From Anniella stebbinsi (Eukaryota; Chordata; Lepidosauria; Squamata; Anniellidae): a stretch of DNA of 64,000 nucleotides. Below are positions 33,000 to 44,669 of this stretch, one piece after another. Each line of letters begins with the position of its first letter. Position 1 is the first letter of the stretch. The stretch is from positions 83,665,763-83,729,762 of the forward strand of contig JARDYH010000007.1 in the NCBI GenBank assembly GCA_029215795.1, written 5' to 3'. A program made the position numbers and the translations under genes. Below the pieces are notes generated by a model. It was not told the origin of the DNA and did no database searches. It saw only the letters and a list, made by a program, of their open reading frames with translations.

Positions 33000-33370
33000 G
33001 GGATTGCGTCATTCCCCCCCTTCTGCGCCCCTAGCCTTGGGGAAATTGCGCATCCATTCCCTCATGCTAAATAGGAGCCTGAAAGGTTCTAGGGCCTTTA
33101 AGGCCCCCATTGGCATGGGAGGGGGATTAGAACATATGATTCCCCCAAGGCTGGGAAAACTGCATATCCCCCCCCCCCGTACTAATGACAGCCCCATTAG
33201 CATGGAGGGGGGGAAATACAAAATTTTCCCAGCCTTTAAGGTCCCTATTGATGGGGTGGGGGGAGGTTAGGAATGTCCAATTCCCTCAAGGCTGGGGAAA
33301 TGGCACATTTTCTGGAGGCTCTGGAAAGTGCGCTCCCTCCCTCCACACAGATCGGGGCCTTTAAAATACC
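33000..33370. repeat. imperfect tandem GC-rich repeat
   Basis: Three loose units contain AAGGCTGGGGAAA/AAGGCTGGGAAAA and CCCATTGGCATGGGAGGGGG or CCCATTAGCATGGAGGGGGG, ending with GGGGCCTTTAAAAT. The style is like the interior of the hAT-like MITE at 5265-5607, so it may be a terminus-less relative. Confidence 0.45.
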
Positions 33371-33789
33371 AGTAGCCTACAAAGCTCTAAGGGCAGAAAA
33401 GTGATGCTTTTTGTAGTATGTCATGTGGGGGACCACAGCCAATCAGATGATATGACTTATGTATCCAAGTGGGGCAAAAGATAGTGAAGGCAAAGTAAGT
33501 TCTTCCTGTGGAGGGAACTTGTCTCTCTGCGTCAACTGGCAGAGAAGAGCCATTTGAGGCCAAGAAGCATGATTTTGGTTAGTGCTCCCATGTCTTTCGA
33601 TATGCTCCCTTCGAACAGTCAATCTCAAATTCTCCTGTATTGTTAGTAGCATCCTTTCTGGTTGGCAGGAGCAGCCTAAGACATTTTGCAGCCTGAGGCA
33701 AGGGACGAGAAAGCACCCCCTCCATTCTACAAACAGAAGCTGACAGGAATAGCAATTAAATCTTACTTCACCACTGGCAACATATAAGA
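33371..33789. other. no gene recognised
   Basis: Part of it (GCAGCCTGAGGCAAGGGACG near 33690) may pair with 34440-34500 as ends of an old element split by the LINE at 33790-34328. Confidence 0.35.
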
Positions 33790-34295
33790 CCGACACTGGC
33801 CCGCTTGCATTGGCAGCCTGTACGTTTCCGAGCCCAATTCAAGGTGCCGGTTTTAACCTATAAAGCTTTACACGGCTTGGGACCACAACACCTGACGGAA
33901 CGCCTCTCCCGACACAAACCTACCCGTATGCTACGATCAACGTCCTAAGTCCTCCTCCAAGTGCCTACTCCGAGGGAAGCTTGGAGGATGGCTACAAGAG
34001 AGAGGGTCTTTTCAGTGGTGGCCCCCCAATTGTGGAATGGTCTCCCCGACGAGGCTCGCCTGGCACCAACACTGTCATCTTTTCGGCGCCAGGTGAAGAC
34101 TTTTCTCTTCTCCCAGGCATTTAACAACATATGTTGAACTTTCTAACTGATCCTTGGACATTTTTAAATTATATATAGTTTGTTTTTAGGCTTTTATGGT
34201 TTTAATTTTTGTATATTGGTTTTTAAATGATCAACGTTTTTAATTTTTGTAAACCGCCTAGAGAGCTTCGGCTATGGGGCGGTATATAAATGTAA

Positions 34296-34326
<31 letters not shown>

Positions 34327-34328
34327 AT
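33790..34328 (+). mobile_element. L2-like LINE, ORF2 C-terminus and (TAAA)n tail
   Basis: Coding remnant from CATTGGCAGCCTGTACGTTT (HWQPVRFRAQFKV-like) to TCTTTTCGGCGCCAGGTGAAGAC. It is followed by a long A/T 3' region, AACCGCCTAGAGAGCTTCGGC, GGGCGGTATATAAATG and a TAAA run (34295-34328). A single-base break shifts the frame near 33950. The most complete 3' end of this family in the window. Confidence 0.85.
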
Positions 34329-34605
34329 GTCCAACATCATACTCAGGCTGGTTTTGGGGGAACAGGACAGAGCACAGCTCTGTCCTCCTAGAGAGGTTAT
34401 TGCCAGGGGAGTTCAGGAGGAATGGTAATGAGGCTGCCTCCACTGTCCTCAATATTTGCCACCTGAGGTAGGTGCTCACTCTGTCTAATGGTAGGGCTGG
34501 CCCAGATGGCTTGCCCCTTTTAAATGTTGAGTTTCACCAGATGGAATTTTGGGCTGTTATTTACATTTTAGATTTTCTCCCTCAATTATAGGATCTCAGC
34601 CTGTA

Positions 34606-34850
34606 TATGTTTATTTGTTTATTTATTTAAGACAGTTTCATCTCATCTTTAACTGTAACCCCCCTCCCATGGGGCATCTTACAAAATGAAACAATAATAA
34701 AATCACAAAGAGTTCAAAAAGTATCAAACAATTAAAAACACATCAGAATGAAATAGATAAGAGCCAAGCATAAGATTACTCATAAAACGTCTTGTGGAAT
34801 AAAAAGGTTTTCAGAGATGGAAAGAGAGGGAAATTGATGAAGTACCCCCC
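34606..34850 (-). mobile_element. LINE 3' region, degraded
   Basis: TTTATTTGTTTATTTATTTAAG is followed by A/T-rich tail and AATAAAAAGGTTTTCAG, the same reversed layout as 14170-14330 and 50790-51010. Confidence 0.5.
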
Positions 34851-34853
34851 AAG

Positions 34854-35081
34854 GAGAGCCAGTGTGGTGTAGTGGTTAGAGTGTTGGACTAGGGGTCAGG
34901 AAATCTGGGTTCTAGTCCCCATTGGGCCATGAAAGTCACTGGGTGATTTGGGGCTTCTCACAGACTATCAGCCCAACCTACCTCACAGAGTTGTTGTTGT
35001 GAGGATGAAATGGAGATGACGAGGATCATGTATGTCACCTTGGAGGAAAAAGGGTGGGATATAAATATAATAAATAAATAC
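34854..35081 (+). repeat. tRNA-derived SINE, full length
   Basis: Head GAGCCAGTGTGGTGTAGTGG, then TTAGAGTGTTGGACTAGG; B-box region GGGTTCTAGTCCCC; body TCACTGGGTGATTTGGGG; 3' GTGGGATATAAATATAATAA with a TAAA tail. Confidence 0.9.
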
Positions 35082-36856
35082 AAAATAAAGAGAGGCAGTC
35101 TACATCTCTGTAAAGCCACCACCAAGGAGGCCCTGGCATTAGTCAGGACATTTACTTGGCATTAAGTCCCATTCCCAAGTCAGTGCGCATAGCATTTCAG
35201 CCTTACTGTTTCCAGGTTATAATCTTAAGTATGCTTCATTGAAAATAATTTACGCCCTGTTGAATTCAGTGAAGCTTATGTCCTAGCACAGAATTAACAG
35301 CATAATTCCTATGTCAAGAAAGAGTGCCAACTAATTTTGCCCGAAGCGTATTTGCCCTTTCTTATTAAACCATACAGATTGTCCTGTATTCTAACTCCTT
35401 TGGGACAGTAAAAGCCTGGGCCACTAAGAGATACTGGATTGCACCCAAGAGAAACAGTCCCGCCCTTGTGGTGCCCAAAAGAGGTATGGCAATCCCGATT
35501 TGGAAAACATCTCTTAAGATCAGGAAATTGCCTCTCCTGCACATTCCAAGACTCCTACGTTTCATGAGCCTTATCAGTTCTTATAAGGAGAGGAGCTAGA
35601 CTGAAACCTGTCTGAATGTCCTATTGAGCCCAATGGGCAGGATCAAGGGTAGGCATGGATGGGCAACTGCAGAGGGCCCACACCGCAGGAGGGCCCACTG
35701 ATGACAGCCCCTTGAGGTTGCTGCTGCTCTTCGCCATTGCAGTATGTTTGTTCCTTTGCCTCTCACCCTGGCCCAGACAACAGAGGTGGTGAGTAGGAGG
35801 AGCAGGAGACGCCATTGTCTACTTGCTCACTGGCTCTCTGCCCATCAAGCAGGCAAGTGATAGCAATGATGACAAAGAGGATGAGGAACAAGAGTAGATG
35901 ATGATAATGACGGTGAGGAGATGGACTCACTGAGGGAGATGCCCACTGAAGATGCACTTCCTGAAGGCCCTCAAAAACCTGGAGCCGGCACTTGCCAGTG
36001 GGACTCACACTTCTGAGTCAACATGCATCCCATCGGGCTGGAAGAATGAGCCTCAGTCATTCCTTTATGCACCACAAACATTTCAGCTGGAGTATCAGAT
36101 TTACTTGGATTGAGCCAAAACTTTTTCATGAGTGTCAAACAGCCTGTCTCCATTTTGGCAACTTTCAACCTTCATCGTGAATGTCGTGATTCCAAGCTCT
36201 CCCGCTGATGCAAGACAATAAAGACATCTGCTGTGTAATCCACAAAGCTTTAGTCAATAAATAAACATCTTTTCACACCTGACAGGTGAATGCTAGGAGC
36301 TATCCTTTAAGCCTAATTTGGCTAACAAAGCAGGACTGTTATGTACAATCCAAGAGGCACTTTAGCTCAGGGAGGGTCTTTCGGGAGGAACCTTTCCCAA
36401 GCTGCTACCCTAAAAGACCTCCCATCTCCTCTCAACTCGACTGGCTTGACCCTGTGACAGACTCTGGGATCTGTCAACTCCGATGTTCCCCTCCCCCTCA
36501 GATAGAGGCTGAGTTCTTAGGAGTGAGGGAGAAATGGTATCTGAGCCATCTGCATTTCTCCATGATAAACTCATGGGAAGATTCATCCTTGACTCCTGAG
36601 GAGTTTTGGAGAATCTCCTCCCTTGCTTCCTGTATTGGCTGGTAAGTTCCTGCTTCTTCTTTTTCTTTTGATTCTTCTTCCAATTCCGAGTCCCACTAGG
36701 GAGAAAAAGCTTGAGCCTGACAGTGAATCGATTTGGGTTGGTTCGATGCTGTTCTTCACAGTGCCTTTTCCCCTTCTTTGCCCTCACTATCCTTGCCCTC
36801 AGTTTTCCTCACTGCCATTTCAATCAAATCAGCTGCGTCAAATCACCTTGTGGTTT
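35082..36856. other. no gene recognised
   Basis: About 1.8 kb. The part at 35140-35285 contains the dispersed AAGTCCCATTCCCAAG-type repeat. The rest is anonymous; frames at 36286-36645 and 36410-36787 show no domain. Confidence 0.4.
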
Positions 36857-37092
36857 GAGAGCCAGCATAGTGTAGTGGTTAGAGTGTTGGACTGGAACTG
36901 GGGAGACCTGGCTTCAAATCCCCACTCGGCCATGAAGCTCACTGGGTAACTTTGGGTCAGTCCCTATCTCTCAGCCTTACTTACCTTACATGGTCCTTGT
37001 GAAGATAAAATGGAGAGGAGAAGGCTCATGTGTATCACCTTGAGCTCCTTGGAAAAAAGATGGGATGTTAATGCGACAAATTAAAAAACAAA
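36857..37092 (+). repeat. tRNA-derived SINE
   Basis: Head GAGCCAGCATAGTGTAGTGG, B box GGCTTCAAATCCCC, body CTCACTGGGTAACTTTGGGT, 3' TTGAGCTCCTTGGAAAAAAG and an A-rich end. Confidence 0.9.
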
Positions 37093-37572
37093 TAAAAATA
37101 CATTTTCAGACATGGGGAAAAGGAGACAGTGGGTTGGATCCAGGATCTACTTTCTGTGGACAGAAGGGATTTGTTCTTGGAAGGAGCCTCCTCCTGATTT
37201 TTGGGGATCCATCTCCCCTCACGCATTACAGTAGCAAATCTCTCTATATAAAACACAAAGGGAATGTGTGGTGATGTGTGGCACAGAGGTTCTGAGCTAT
37301 GAGAAGAACTTTGTATCGCTAAGCAACAGGATATATAAACAGTCCTTTGGCTGGGAAGGAGCGGGGAGAAGTGGCAGAGAGAAGTGAAGCCCAGAGAGGA
37401 GGCTGGGCAGCTCGTCGGTGCATATTGAGGCCTCAGGTAAGTCCCAGGGTCAGCAGGCAGGCAAGCAGGGGACAGTAGCTGAGAGGGAGTGGGGGAGGGG
37501 GTCATCCAATGGACTCCATGGGTTCCCATGGAAAAACTGGGAAAGTATGATATTGAGCAATAAAGTACTAGC
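37093..37572. other. no recognised feature
   Basis: No supported gene. Confidence 0.4.
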
Positions 37573-38045
37573 TAGAGCTGCACACAGATCCCCCGATCCA
37601 ATCTGGATCCCAATCTGGGAGGTCCGGATCAGGCCCAATCCGATCCGCCTTGGATCTGGATCTGCTCTGGGTCCATGCAGAGCCCTCCCTCCTCCCTCCC
37701 TCCCTCCCCTCAATCACCCTGCTTACCTGCTGCCTCCTCCGCCATTGTCCTGCCGTCGTCATCCATCCTCGATATCAGCCGCCGTATTTCCTGGTCATGG
37801 CGGGTGATGACGTAACCCTCCGCGAGCGGTAAAGCAGCCAACCGACATCGAGGATGGAAGACTACAGCAGGACGATGGCGAAGGAGGCAGCAGGTAATCA
37901 TGGCGATTGGGGGGAGGGAGCAGGGAGAGTAGGAGGGAGAGCTCTGCATGGACCCGGAGCGGATCTGATTCAGTTTGGATTGGCCCCAGATCGGCCCGAT
38001 TCGCTCCAGATTCGGGATCCGGCTCCAGATCTGTTCACAGCCCTA
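37573..38045. mobile_element. short hAT element related to the 20-kb one
   Basis: Starts TAGAGCTGCACACAGATCC and ends GGATC-CAGATCTGTTCACAGCCCTA. Flanks GTACTAGC (37565-37572) and GTACTCGC (38046-38053) make an 8-bp duplication with one mismatch. It shares GATC-rich subterminal zones with 20073-21633 and an inner palindrome centred on TGATGACGTAA (near 37805), with arms ATCCATCCTCGATATC and GACATCGAGGATGG. No transposase. Confidence 0.85.
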
Positions 38046-38053
38046 GTACTCGC

Positions 38054-38917
38054 GCTCAGATAGTCTGCACATGTCAAGCAAGTAAATAAATGAATGTCAG
38101 GTGTGGGTTGGTCAAATGAGGCTGAAGACAGTGAAGGCAAAATAGAACTAGGAAAACGATGCCAAGACAATGCAGCAGCCATGGAACGCAAGCATGCTGA
38201 ACATCACTGAAACAATGTGAATGCTTGGTGAGGTGTGTGTCTATGATAACTTGTTTTGCTGCATGCTAATTTTGAGCCCAACATCGAAATTAGAGAAAAT
38301 TCAGCATAGCTCTCATTGAAGCTGACTTGGTCACAAAAAAACACCAGCATGGTGTGATTCCTGATATTGCGCTAGCACAGCGCTTGGCTTGCCTTATTCT
38401 AAGAAAGAAGTCATAAAGCTCTGTGCTTTGTATGTTAAGTCAGAAGTAAGTCCCCCAGAGTACAACTGGGGTTACTCCCAAGCAACTGTATGTGGGATGA
38501 TGGCAGCCTCAGGAGCGAGCCGGTGATTGGGTTGCAGCACAGTCCTATGCGTGATCGCTCAGAAGTAAGTCCAACTTATTCCAATGGAACTAACAGTGTA
38601 ATCCTGTACTTGGGCAGGAGCCTCACGAAGCTTACTGGATCTCCTTCCACACCCAGGTCAGTGGGTATAGGATTTCAGCCTAAATCTCTGTTAAGTGTGC
38701 TTAAACAGAAGCATTTCATGAAGGGGACTCTAGTCCTTGATAGATTATAACATAATAAATGCATTCATCTTGGCTTGCTTCTCCCTTCCTTCCTTCCCTT
38801 TTGTTTTTTTGGCCTTGAATAGTTTATGGGTAGGTCACCAGTATACTTCCTATACACGCTGAGTACGAATCACAGGGTTTCAATTCATTCATTCATTTGA
38901 GTTATCACTCATCAGGG
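38054..38917. other. no gene; dispersed repeat pieces
   Basis: 38400-38690 contains repeated CAGAAGTAAGTCC motifs (two occurrences) typical of an old dispersed element. No exon. Confidence 0.4.
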
Positions 38918-39112
38918 AGGATAAGGTTATCAGTGACTAATAGTCATGATGGCTAGATATTACCTCCCAGTATCAAAGGCAGTATGCCTCTGTTTACCAG
39001 TTGCTTTCGCATTTGTGTCCTGCTTTTGAGCTTCCCATTGAGGCATCAGGTTTCACTGTGTGAACAGCACACTAGACTCAAGAGCCAGCAGGGCTCTTTT
39101 GACATTCTTATG
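38918..39112 (+). mobile_element. CR1 3' fragment
   Basis: GATAAGGTTATCAGTGACTA, CAAAGGCAGTATGCCTCTG and AGCCAGCAGGGCTCTTTTGA follow the CR1 tail order seen at 470-700. Diverged and partly deleted. Confidence 0.75.
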
Positions 39113-40027
39113 AGCCGCACAATGACCTGTGAATTGCTTCAACTACAATTAGTTGAGAGGGAATCTGAACACTGGTCGATCTCCTTGCCTGGTCTTGATC
39201 TTCCTATCACTGGCTCTTTTCATAACCCTCCGATAAATATTAACCGCACTGTGGTTTTCCGTAAGACAAGGCTGTTGGCTTTGGCATCTAGAGGACCTCA
39301 TCCTTCTTCAAAGCTCACAGCAACCTAGGTCTTATGTAAGGAACAGACAGGCACTGCCTTCGCATCTGGGAATTTTGCACCTCCTTGTTCTTCTCGTTGA
39401 TAATTTCAATTGTTCTCCTTGTTGCCAGATGTTGCCCTCATCATGCAGGAAGGGATTCGGGAAAAGATCCAAACCCAGCTTCTAAAGCTGATCTGTTTCT
39501 CCTAAGATGAAAAAGCAGATGGCAAGAGCTGAGATGTCAGCTGCTCTAGGGATCTGGGTTATGTTTTGCCCTTGTATAGCTGGGGTGCAGAACTTGTTTC
39601 ACTCCGAGGGCCAAATTCCATTTAGAGATGCTTGTAGGGGCCCCGGGTTGGGCGGTAGGTTTGAAGGCAGAATGGATAGAGCAAAAATCCAAAATACCTG
39701 CATATTTTAGTACTAAACCCTTCCTGCTAGTATCTAAGCCTTGGGAAGGCCATTTCAACCTTTCAGAATAAGGAAAAATTGGAACAAAATCTGGGAAACT
39801 AGTCTACCAAACTACTAGTGGATGGGGGAAATGAAGGAGGGCAAGGGGGAGGGAGGATGGACATCTAGAGGACCTCAGAGGGCCAGACAGGGACCTTGGG
39901 AGGGCTGGATTTGGCCTTCAGGTCAAATATGGGGAACAAAGAGATTAAAGACTCACCGATAAAGCCAAGGCTACATGCCTGTTTAACAAAGTGCGTGATA
40001 TCATTGTCAATGGATCAGGAATGTTTA
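39113..40027. other. no recognised feature
   Basis: No supported gene; frames such as 38984-39328 are chance. Confidence 0.4.
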
Positions 40028-40168
40028 TGACAGGCATAGGGAATCTTGTGGTCTTGGAAGATGTGGACCTATAATTCCCATCTTCTCTGACTATTGACCA
40101 TGCAGACTAGGGCTGATGGGAGTTGAAGTCCAACAACATCAGGAGGGCTGCAGGTTCCCCACCCCTGG
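40028..40168. repeat. short palindromic repeat
   Basis: Left GGCATAGGGAATCTTGTGGT, inner CTATAATTCCCATCTTCTCT; right inner CTGATGGGAGTTGAAGTCCA and AGGAGGGCTGCAGGTTCCCC. A sister family of the CCAGATGTGTTGG repeats. Confidence 0.6.
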
Positions 40169-40929
40169 CTTTTGGGAAGAGGAGGGCTTGGAGGAAAAGA
40201 TGAGATGTGTAGTCTTGGTTATATTGACTTTGGGATCCAAGCAGAGATATCAGAAAACATCCAAGCAGATATATCTGACAGGCTGCGGGAGAACAGTTCA
40301 GAGGAAGAGCGAGATAGAGTTAGGCACTATCTGCGTACTGAAAGCCATGGGACTTGATGAGGTCACCCAGGGATAGTGGGTAGAGAAAGAAGTGGAGGGA
40401 GGGAAAAACAGATCCCAAAGAGAGGCGAAATATTGTGGAAGTATTGTAGGAGGAGGATAAGCTAAGGACAGAATCATGGAGATCCTGGACATGAAAGCAA
40501 TCAAGTAGGAGAAAGGGATCGTTGTATCAGAGGTGGCAGAAAGTTAACAAAGAATGAGGATGGAATAGAATAGAAACCATTAGAGAAAGGATTTTGAACC
40601 TTAGCCTGTGGGCCAAATCTTGCCCCTCTGAGGTCCAAATCTGCCCCTCCAGTGTCCCCCAAATTGCCATGCCCCCTTCTGCTTCCCCCTGATCACCAAT
40701 CATTTGATTGGCCAAGCAGGGCTGTCTGTCATCTCGCTGGCGAAGGGGCTGCCCTCCCTGTTTGGCATGGAGGAAATTAATTGCTATTAAAGCGCGAGCT
40801 TCAAACTTTCTCAATTTTTAATTTTTTTCTGCACGTCTTCACTGTTCAAGCTTTAGTTTAAAACAAAAATGAACAAAAGTGACCTGGTAGAGCTCAAGAT
40901 ATAAGCCTTACACTACCATATTCTTATAT
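40169..40929. other. no recognised feature
   Basis: No supported gene. Confidence 0.4.
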
Positions 40930-41035
40930 AGATTATTTAAATTCTACCTTTTCTCCAAGGTGCAAAAGAGAGAAGACAACAACCCTGTAAGGTAGGTGAA
41001 GCTGAGGGGTAATGACTGGCTCAAGATCAGTGTCC
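40930..41035 (-). repeat. SINE 3' fragment
   Basis: TTTAAATTCTACCTTTTCTC and AACAACCCTGTAAGGTAGGT, GGTAATGACTGGCTCAAGAT match the reverse complement of the tRNA-SINE body. Confidence 0.6.
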
Positions 41036-41779
41036 TTAATGATGGGCTGCCCTTCACTAGAGGTATGAACATTAGGAGTCTTGGAAGTTACATCTGGCAC
41101 TTATGATTGAAAACAGGCATGTGGTGTTGTGGTTAGACTGGCTGACCAAACATGCCTACCCTTGATGCTTGCCCTGCGGAACACCCAGAACCGGACACAA
41201 TACCCCAAATGCAGCTGCTTGACTGAGCATAGAAGAGTTTTCTCTTAACCTGGACTATGTAGGTTTAGTTACCCATCAGCCCCTCTGTACCTGGCTCAAC
41301 ACTTGCTTACTTAAGTCACCTTGGGAGCCAAGCTGTGTTACAGCAGCAAGTCCCTTCACTTGGCTGAAACTGCAGCGTGTGCATAACCTGGGCATTTTTG
41401 GCTGTGTGTTCCACAACGTCTGGAACATGCCAACCTTTGTGTTGCCACATGTCTTGGCTTTATTGCAGGAGTCAATGAGTGACTGGGTATTGTTGTAATC
41501 TGGCATTAATGCGTTGTGATGGTTATATAAACAGCTGCCATTTCCTTGATGAAGCTAATTAAGGGCTCCATCTAGCAGAAAGTGCTCCTCAGCATGTCCC
41601 ACATCAACATGAATGGGCCCAGGCTGTGCATCCTGGAATCCTCCTTTTCTCCATTTGGAACGGAGCTTGTGCAGGACAAGCTTCCCTCCATGGCCTTAAA
41701 AAACAACACTGAGCTGGAAGAAGGTTCTCGTTGTGGCTGGGGATTTAACAGAAGATAAAGAAAGTCCTTCAGCGAAACT
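41036..41779. other. no gene; possible CR1 scrap
   Basis: 41180-41235 (AACCGGACACAATACCCCAA) may be a minus-strand CR1 piece. No exon is recognised. Confidence 0.4.
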
Positions 41780-42003
41780 GAGATCCAGTGTGGTGTGGTG
41801 ATTAGAGTGTTGTGCTAGGACTGGAAAGACCCAGGTTCAAATCCCTGCATGAAGCTTATTCAGTGTAACCTTGGATACCTTCTTTGCCTTGTTTTCCTAC
41901 ATCACAAGGTTGGTGTGAGGATAACATGGAATGGGGAGAGAGAATTGTGTAGGCCACCGTGAGCACCCTGGAGGAAAGGTGAAGATATAAATATGACTAA
42001 TAC
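41780..42003 (+). repeat. tRNA-derived SINE
   Basis: Head GATCCAGTGTGGTGTGGTGA, B box CCCAGGTTCAAATCCC (a close match to the pol III consensus), 3' CCTGGAGGAAAGGTGAAGAT and ATAAATATGACTAA. Confidence 0.9.
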
Positions 42004-42184
42004 AAGAAACGGGCTCTTTTGTCGTTTAGAAAATCCTTGAATTCTTCTCTGTGTATCTCTTGTTATTCGTTATTCCTAAAATAAGGGTTTCAAACTGGAT
42101 GACTGATGATCTTTTAGGGCAAACCGAATGCATCCCTGACCAGTGGCCTTGCTGGCAGGAGCTTCTGGGCAGCCAAAAGAGCTG

Positions 42185-42416
42185 GAAATGTACCTTCTAG
42201 TCTAAAGTTCAACCACATTCTACCAACCTGTAATTTAAGCCCATTCGATCTAATCCTGCCTTCACCCGTGTGACAGCCCTTCCGGTATTTGAAGGATGAT
42301 CTCATATCACCCCTCCATCTGCCTTTTCTCCTGGCTAAACATAACCAGTTATATTTCAACCTTTCTCATAGGATGCTTTTCGTACTGCTGACCGTCTTCA
42401 TTGCCATCCTCTAAGA
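42185..42416 (-). mobile_element. CR1 fragment
   Basis: Plus-strand TAAGCCCATTCGATCTAATC, CCTTCCGGTATTTGAAGGAT and ATATCACCCCTCCATCTGCC match the reverse complement of CR1 ORF2 C-terminus (compare 45200-45330). Minus translation includes a MRSSFKYRKGCHTGE block. Confidence 0.8.
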
Positions 42417-43464
42417 CCTTTATCACACGGGCGGTTTGATCCATGCGCGCCGCGACTTTGATCCAATTCTTTCACACAACGTCGTCCCCCTGGCGCTGCT
42501 CTCGTGCCCTGAGTGCCCCTTTTTCCCTTCCTCTTTCAAAATATCCCTGAACGGGGATTGTCCGTTTTTTCCCCTCCTCCTCCGCAGGCTGAGTTGAGGT
42601 ATCGGAGCAAAACCGACCATGTGTGATCAAAGGGCTACACTCACATAGGAAACGGAGGGGGAACCCGCATAAGCAAAACGGGTAGGTGCGTTAAAGGCTT
42701 AAGGGTGCCATCCTGTGCATATTTAGACAGAAGAAAGTCCTACAACTCCCAGCATTCCCCAGCCAGCATTCTCCTCCGTGGCAAGCAAGACGGCCTATCT
42801 AGGCTGACTTACACCTTTTTCCTTGGGCTTCTCCAGCTTCGCTGCTTTCATCTCATCTCATCGTCCCTCTGCAGGTAAGTTATAGCGTGTGCGATCAGGG
42901 TATCTCTTAATTGGCTTCTCTTTGATAAGCCCGAGAGCCAGAGTTCCTTTTGTGTACTCTCAGATGTCACATATGCCCAGCAGCAGGTTTGTGGCAGTTC
43001 AAGTCGGGCCTCCTTTGATGTCATCAAAGCTCCAGCATCTATGATTTAAACAGACACCTGAGTTGTAGGCTCGTAATGTATGTGTTACTGTCACGGTCTT
43101 ACCCCTACCCCTCTGCTGTTGGTGCCTGTTCACAGCTGCGCTTTTACATGACATCCCTCAATGCCATTTAGGGCATATTGTAATATTCCAAGGGGGATGC
43201 TGGGGATTATGTGTACGGCTTGTGGGGGGCGGGAGAAGTGGGGCTTGCTAAGGCTAGGCTCCAGAGGCCAAAACAACAACAACCAACCCCTGAAGCAAAT
43301 GAACAGTAGTGAGCCACTTATGAGGACCCTGATGCATTTGTGAATGCAGAATTAAGGACAACAGGAATGATCAGGATGAAGGAGGTCTCCCAATTGCGGG
43401 GACAAGTGATTAATCGGACAGTACTGTAAAACCAATAAAAGTAAATAGCTTCTATGCGCATATC
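42417..43464. other. no gene recognised
   Basis: A copy of the CCTACAACTCCCAGCATTCC short repeat is at 42728-42765. The rest is anonymous. Confidence 0.4.
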
Positions 43465-43616
43465 GACACCATGCATAATTTTGTACACCTCTACCATGCC
43501 TCCCTTTATCCTCCTGTTTTTCCAAGCTAAACAGACCCAGCTGTTGTAACCTTTCCTCCTAGGGGAGATGCTCCAGCCCCTTGATCATTTTAGTTGCCCT
43601 TTTCTGCACTTTCTAC
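43465..43616 (-). mobile_element. CR1 fragment
   Basis: CATGCATAATTTTGTACACC through AGGGGAGATGCTCCAGCCCC to TTGCCCTTTTCTGCACTTTC, the same ORF2 segment as 8890-9040. Confidence 0.85.
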
Positions 43617-43740
43617 CTAGTATGGGCTGCAACTATTGAGAACTGAGAATAAAACTGCAAGTTTCTTATTGCCTTTCTACAAATCTATGGTGCAACCACA
43701 CTTAGCATACTACGTACAGTTCTGGCCACCACACTTTATA
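43617..43740 (+). mobile_element. CR1 fragment in opposite orientation
   Basis: GAGAATAAAACTGCAAGTTT and CACACTTAGCATACTACGTA, CAGTTCTGGCCACCACAC correspond to the CR1 segment seen at 45065-45120, here directly abutting the minus-strand copy. Confidence 0.65.
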
Positions 43741-44669
43741 TATATACCCCTCCATATCTAGACAGATTCCGTGTATTTATCTCAAAATACACATTTCTAA
43801 ATGATTGCCTCCGAAAATGCACATTTTAAACACAGTTGGATACAATTATTAATTTAATCCCCAATCTGCACCTTACTCTGTAAGGTGTGGATCAGGTCAG
43901 TTTGCATGGCCTGGATTGTCAAAAGATGCCCTAGCTGGGAGACCGTCCCAGATATTCAGACCATTATTTACTAATACATCATCAGTTGATGTTCCCTGAA
44001 TGGCTGGAAATCTCTCCTCCCTGCCTTCGGAAGGCGATACCCTTCAGTGACTCGGAGGAGTGCTTTGATGGCAAGCAGGTTTGGAATGAGAGGCAGAGAG
44101 ATGCAAGTTGTCTGAAGGTGAAAGTCCCTTGAGCTACAGTTGCTGTGACTGGGAAACCCGATGCAGAGTTACCAGTTGGACTGTGAACTGCAGGAGTCTC
44201 ATCCCCAAAGTACTCTGCTCATCTATTTAAATATAAAATAAGTATTTACTTATTCAGTTATTACATTTAGGGTGCAATCCTATGGGTTTCTCCCGCATGA
44301 GATGGAACCCTCCTTACTTGGAACCTTCCATGCGTTCAGTGCCCTGCCAGGCTGAAACCAGGAGGGCAGGAGGAACAGCAGACGCAGCCTTCACCTTGTT
44401 GTCCACCAATCGTTGCATTTTTTCCCACTAGATGGGCTCTTTTGCCAATCTAGCGACAGCACTTCAGAGGGTAAGGGAAGGAGGGTCACAGAGGCTCAGG
44501 ATAACTCATATCCTGGCCTCTCAGGTTTCCTCCCCTCCCTGCCCATCGGAACACCCCCTTTCCCCCTTCTCTGAAGTCGTTCTGACCTCGGAGGCTAGCC
44601 AGTGTGGTCCTTTCCATGCCGATTGCAAGGAGGAGAGCAGTTGGATCTCTGACTTCTCCTTCTAAGGTC
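43741..44669. other. no recognised feature
   Basis: No supported gene. Confidence 0.4.

Noticed and set aside
36186..36800. Possible LTR retrotransposon piece (AATAAATAAAC and gene-like frames)
   Set aside because: No terminal inversion, target duplication or coding domain could be found.
36880..36945. Possible tRNA-like gene within the plus-strand repeat
   Set aside because: A and B boxes belong to the first SINE family, present in at least six copies here.
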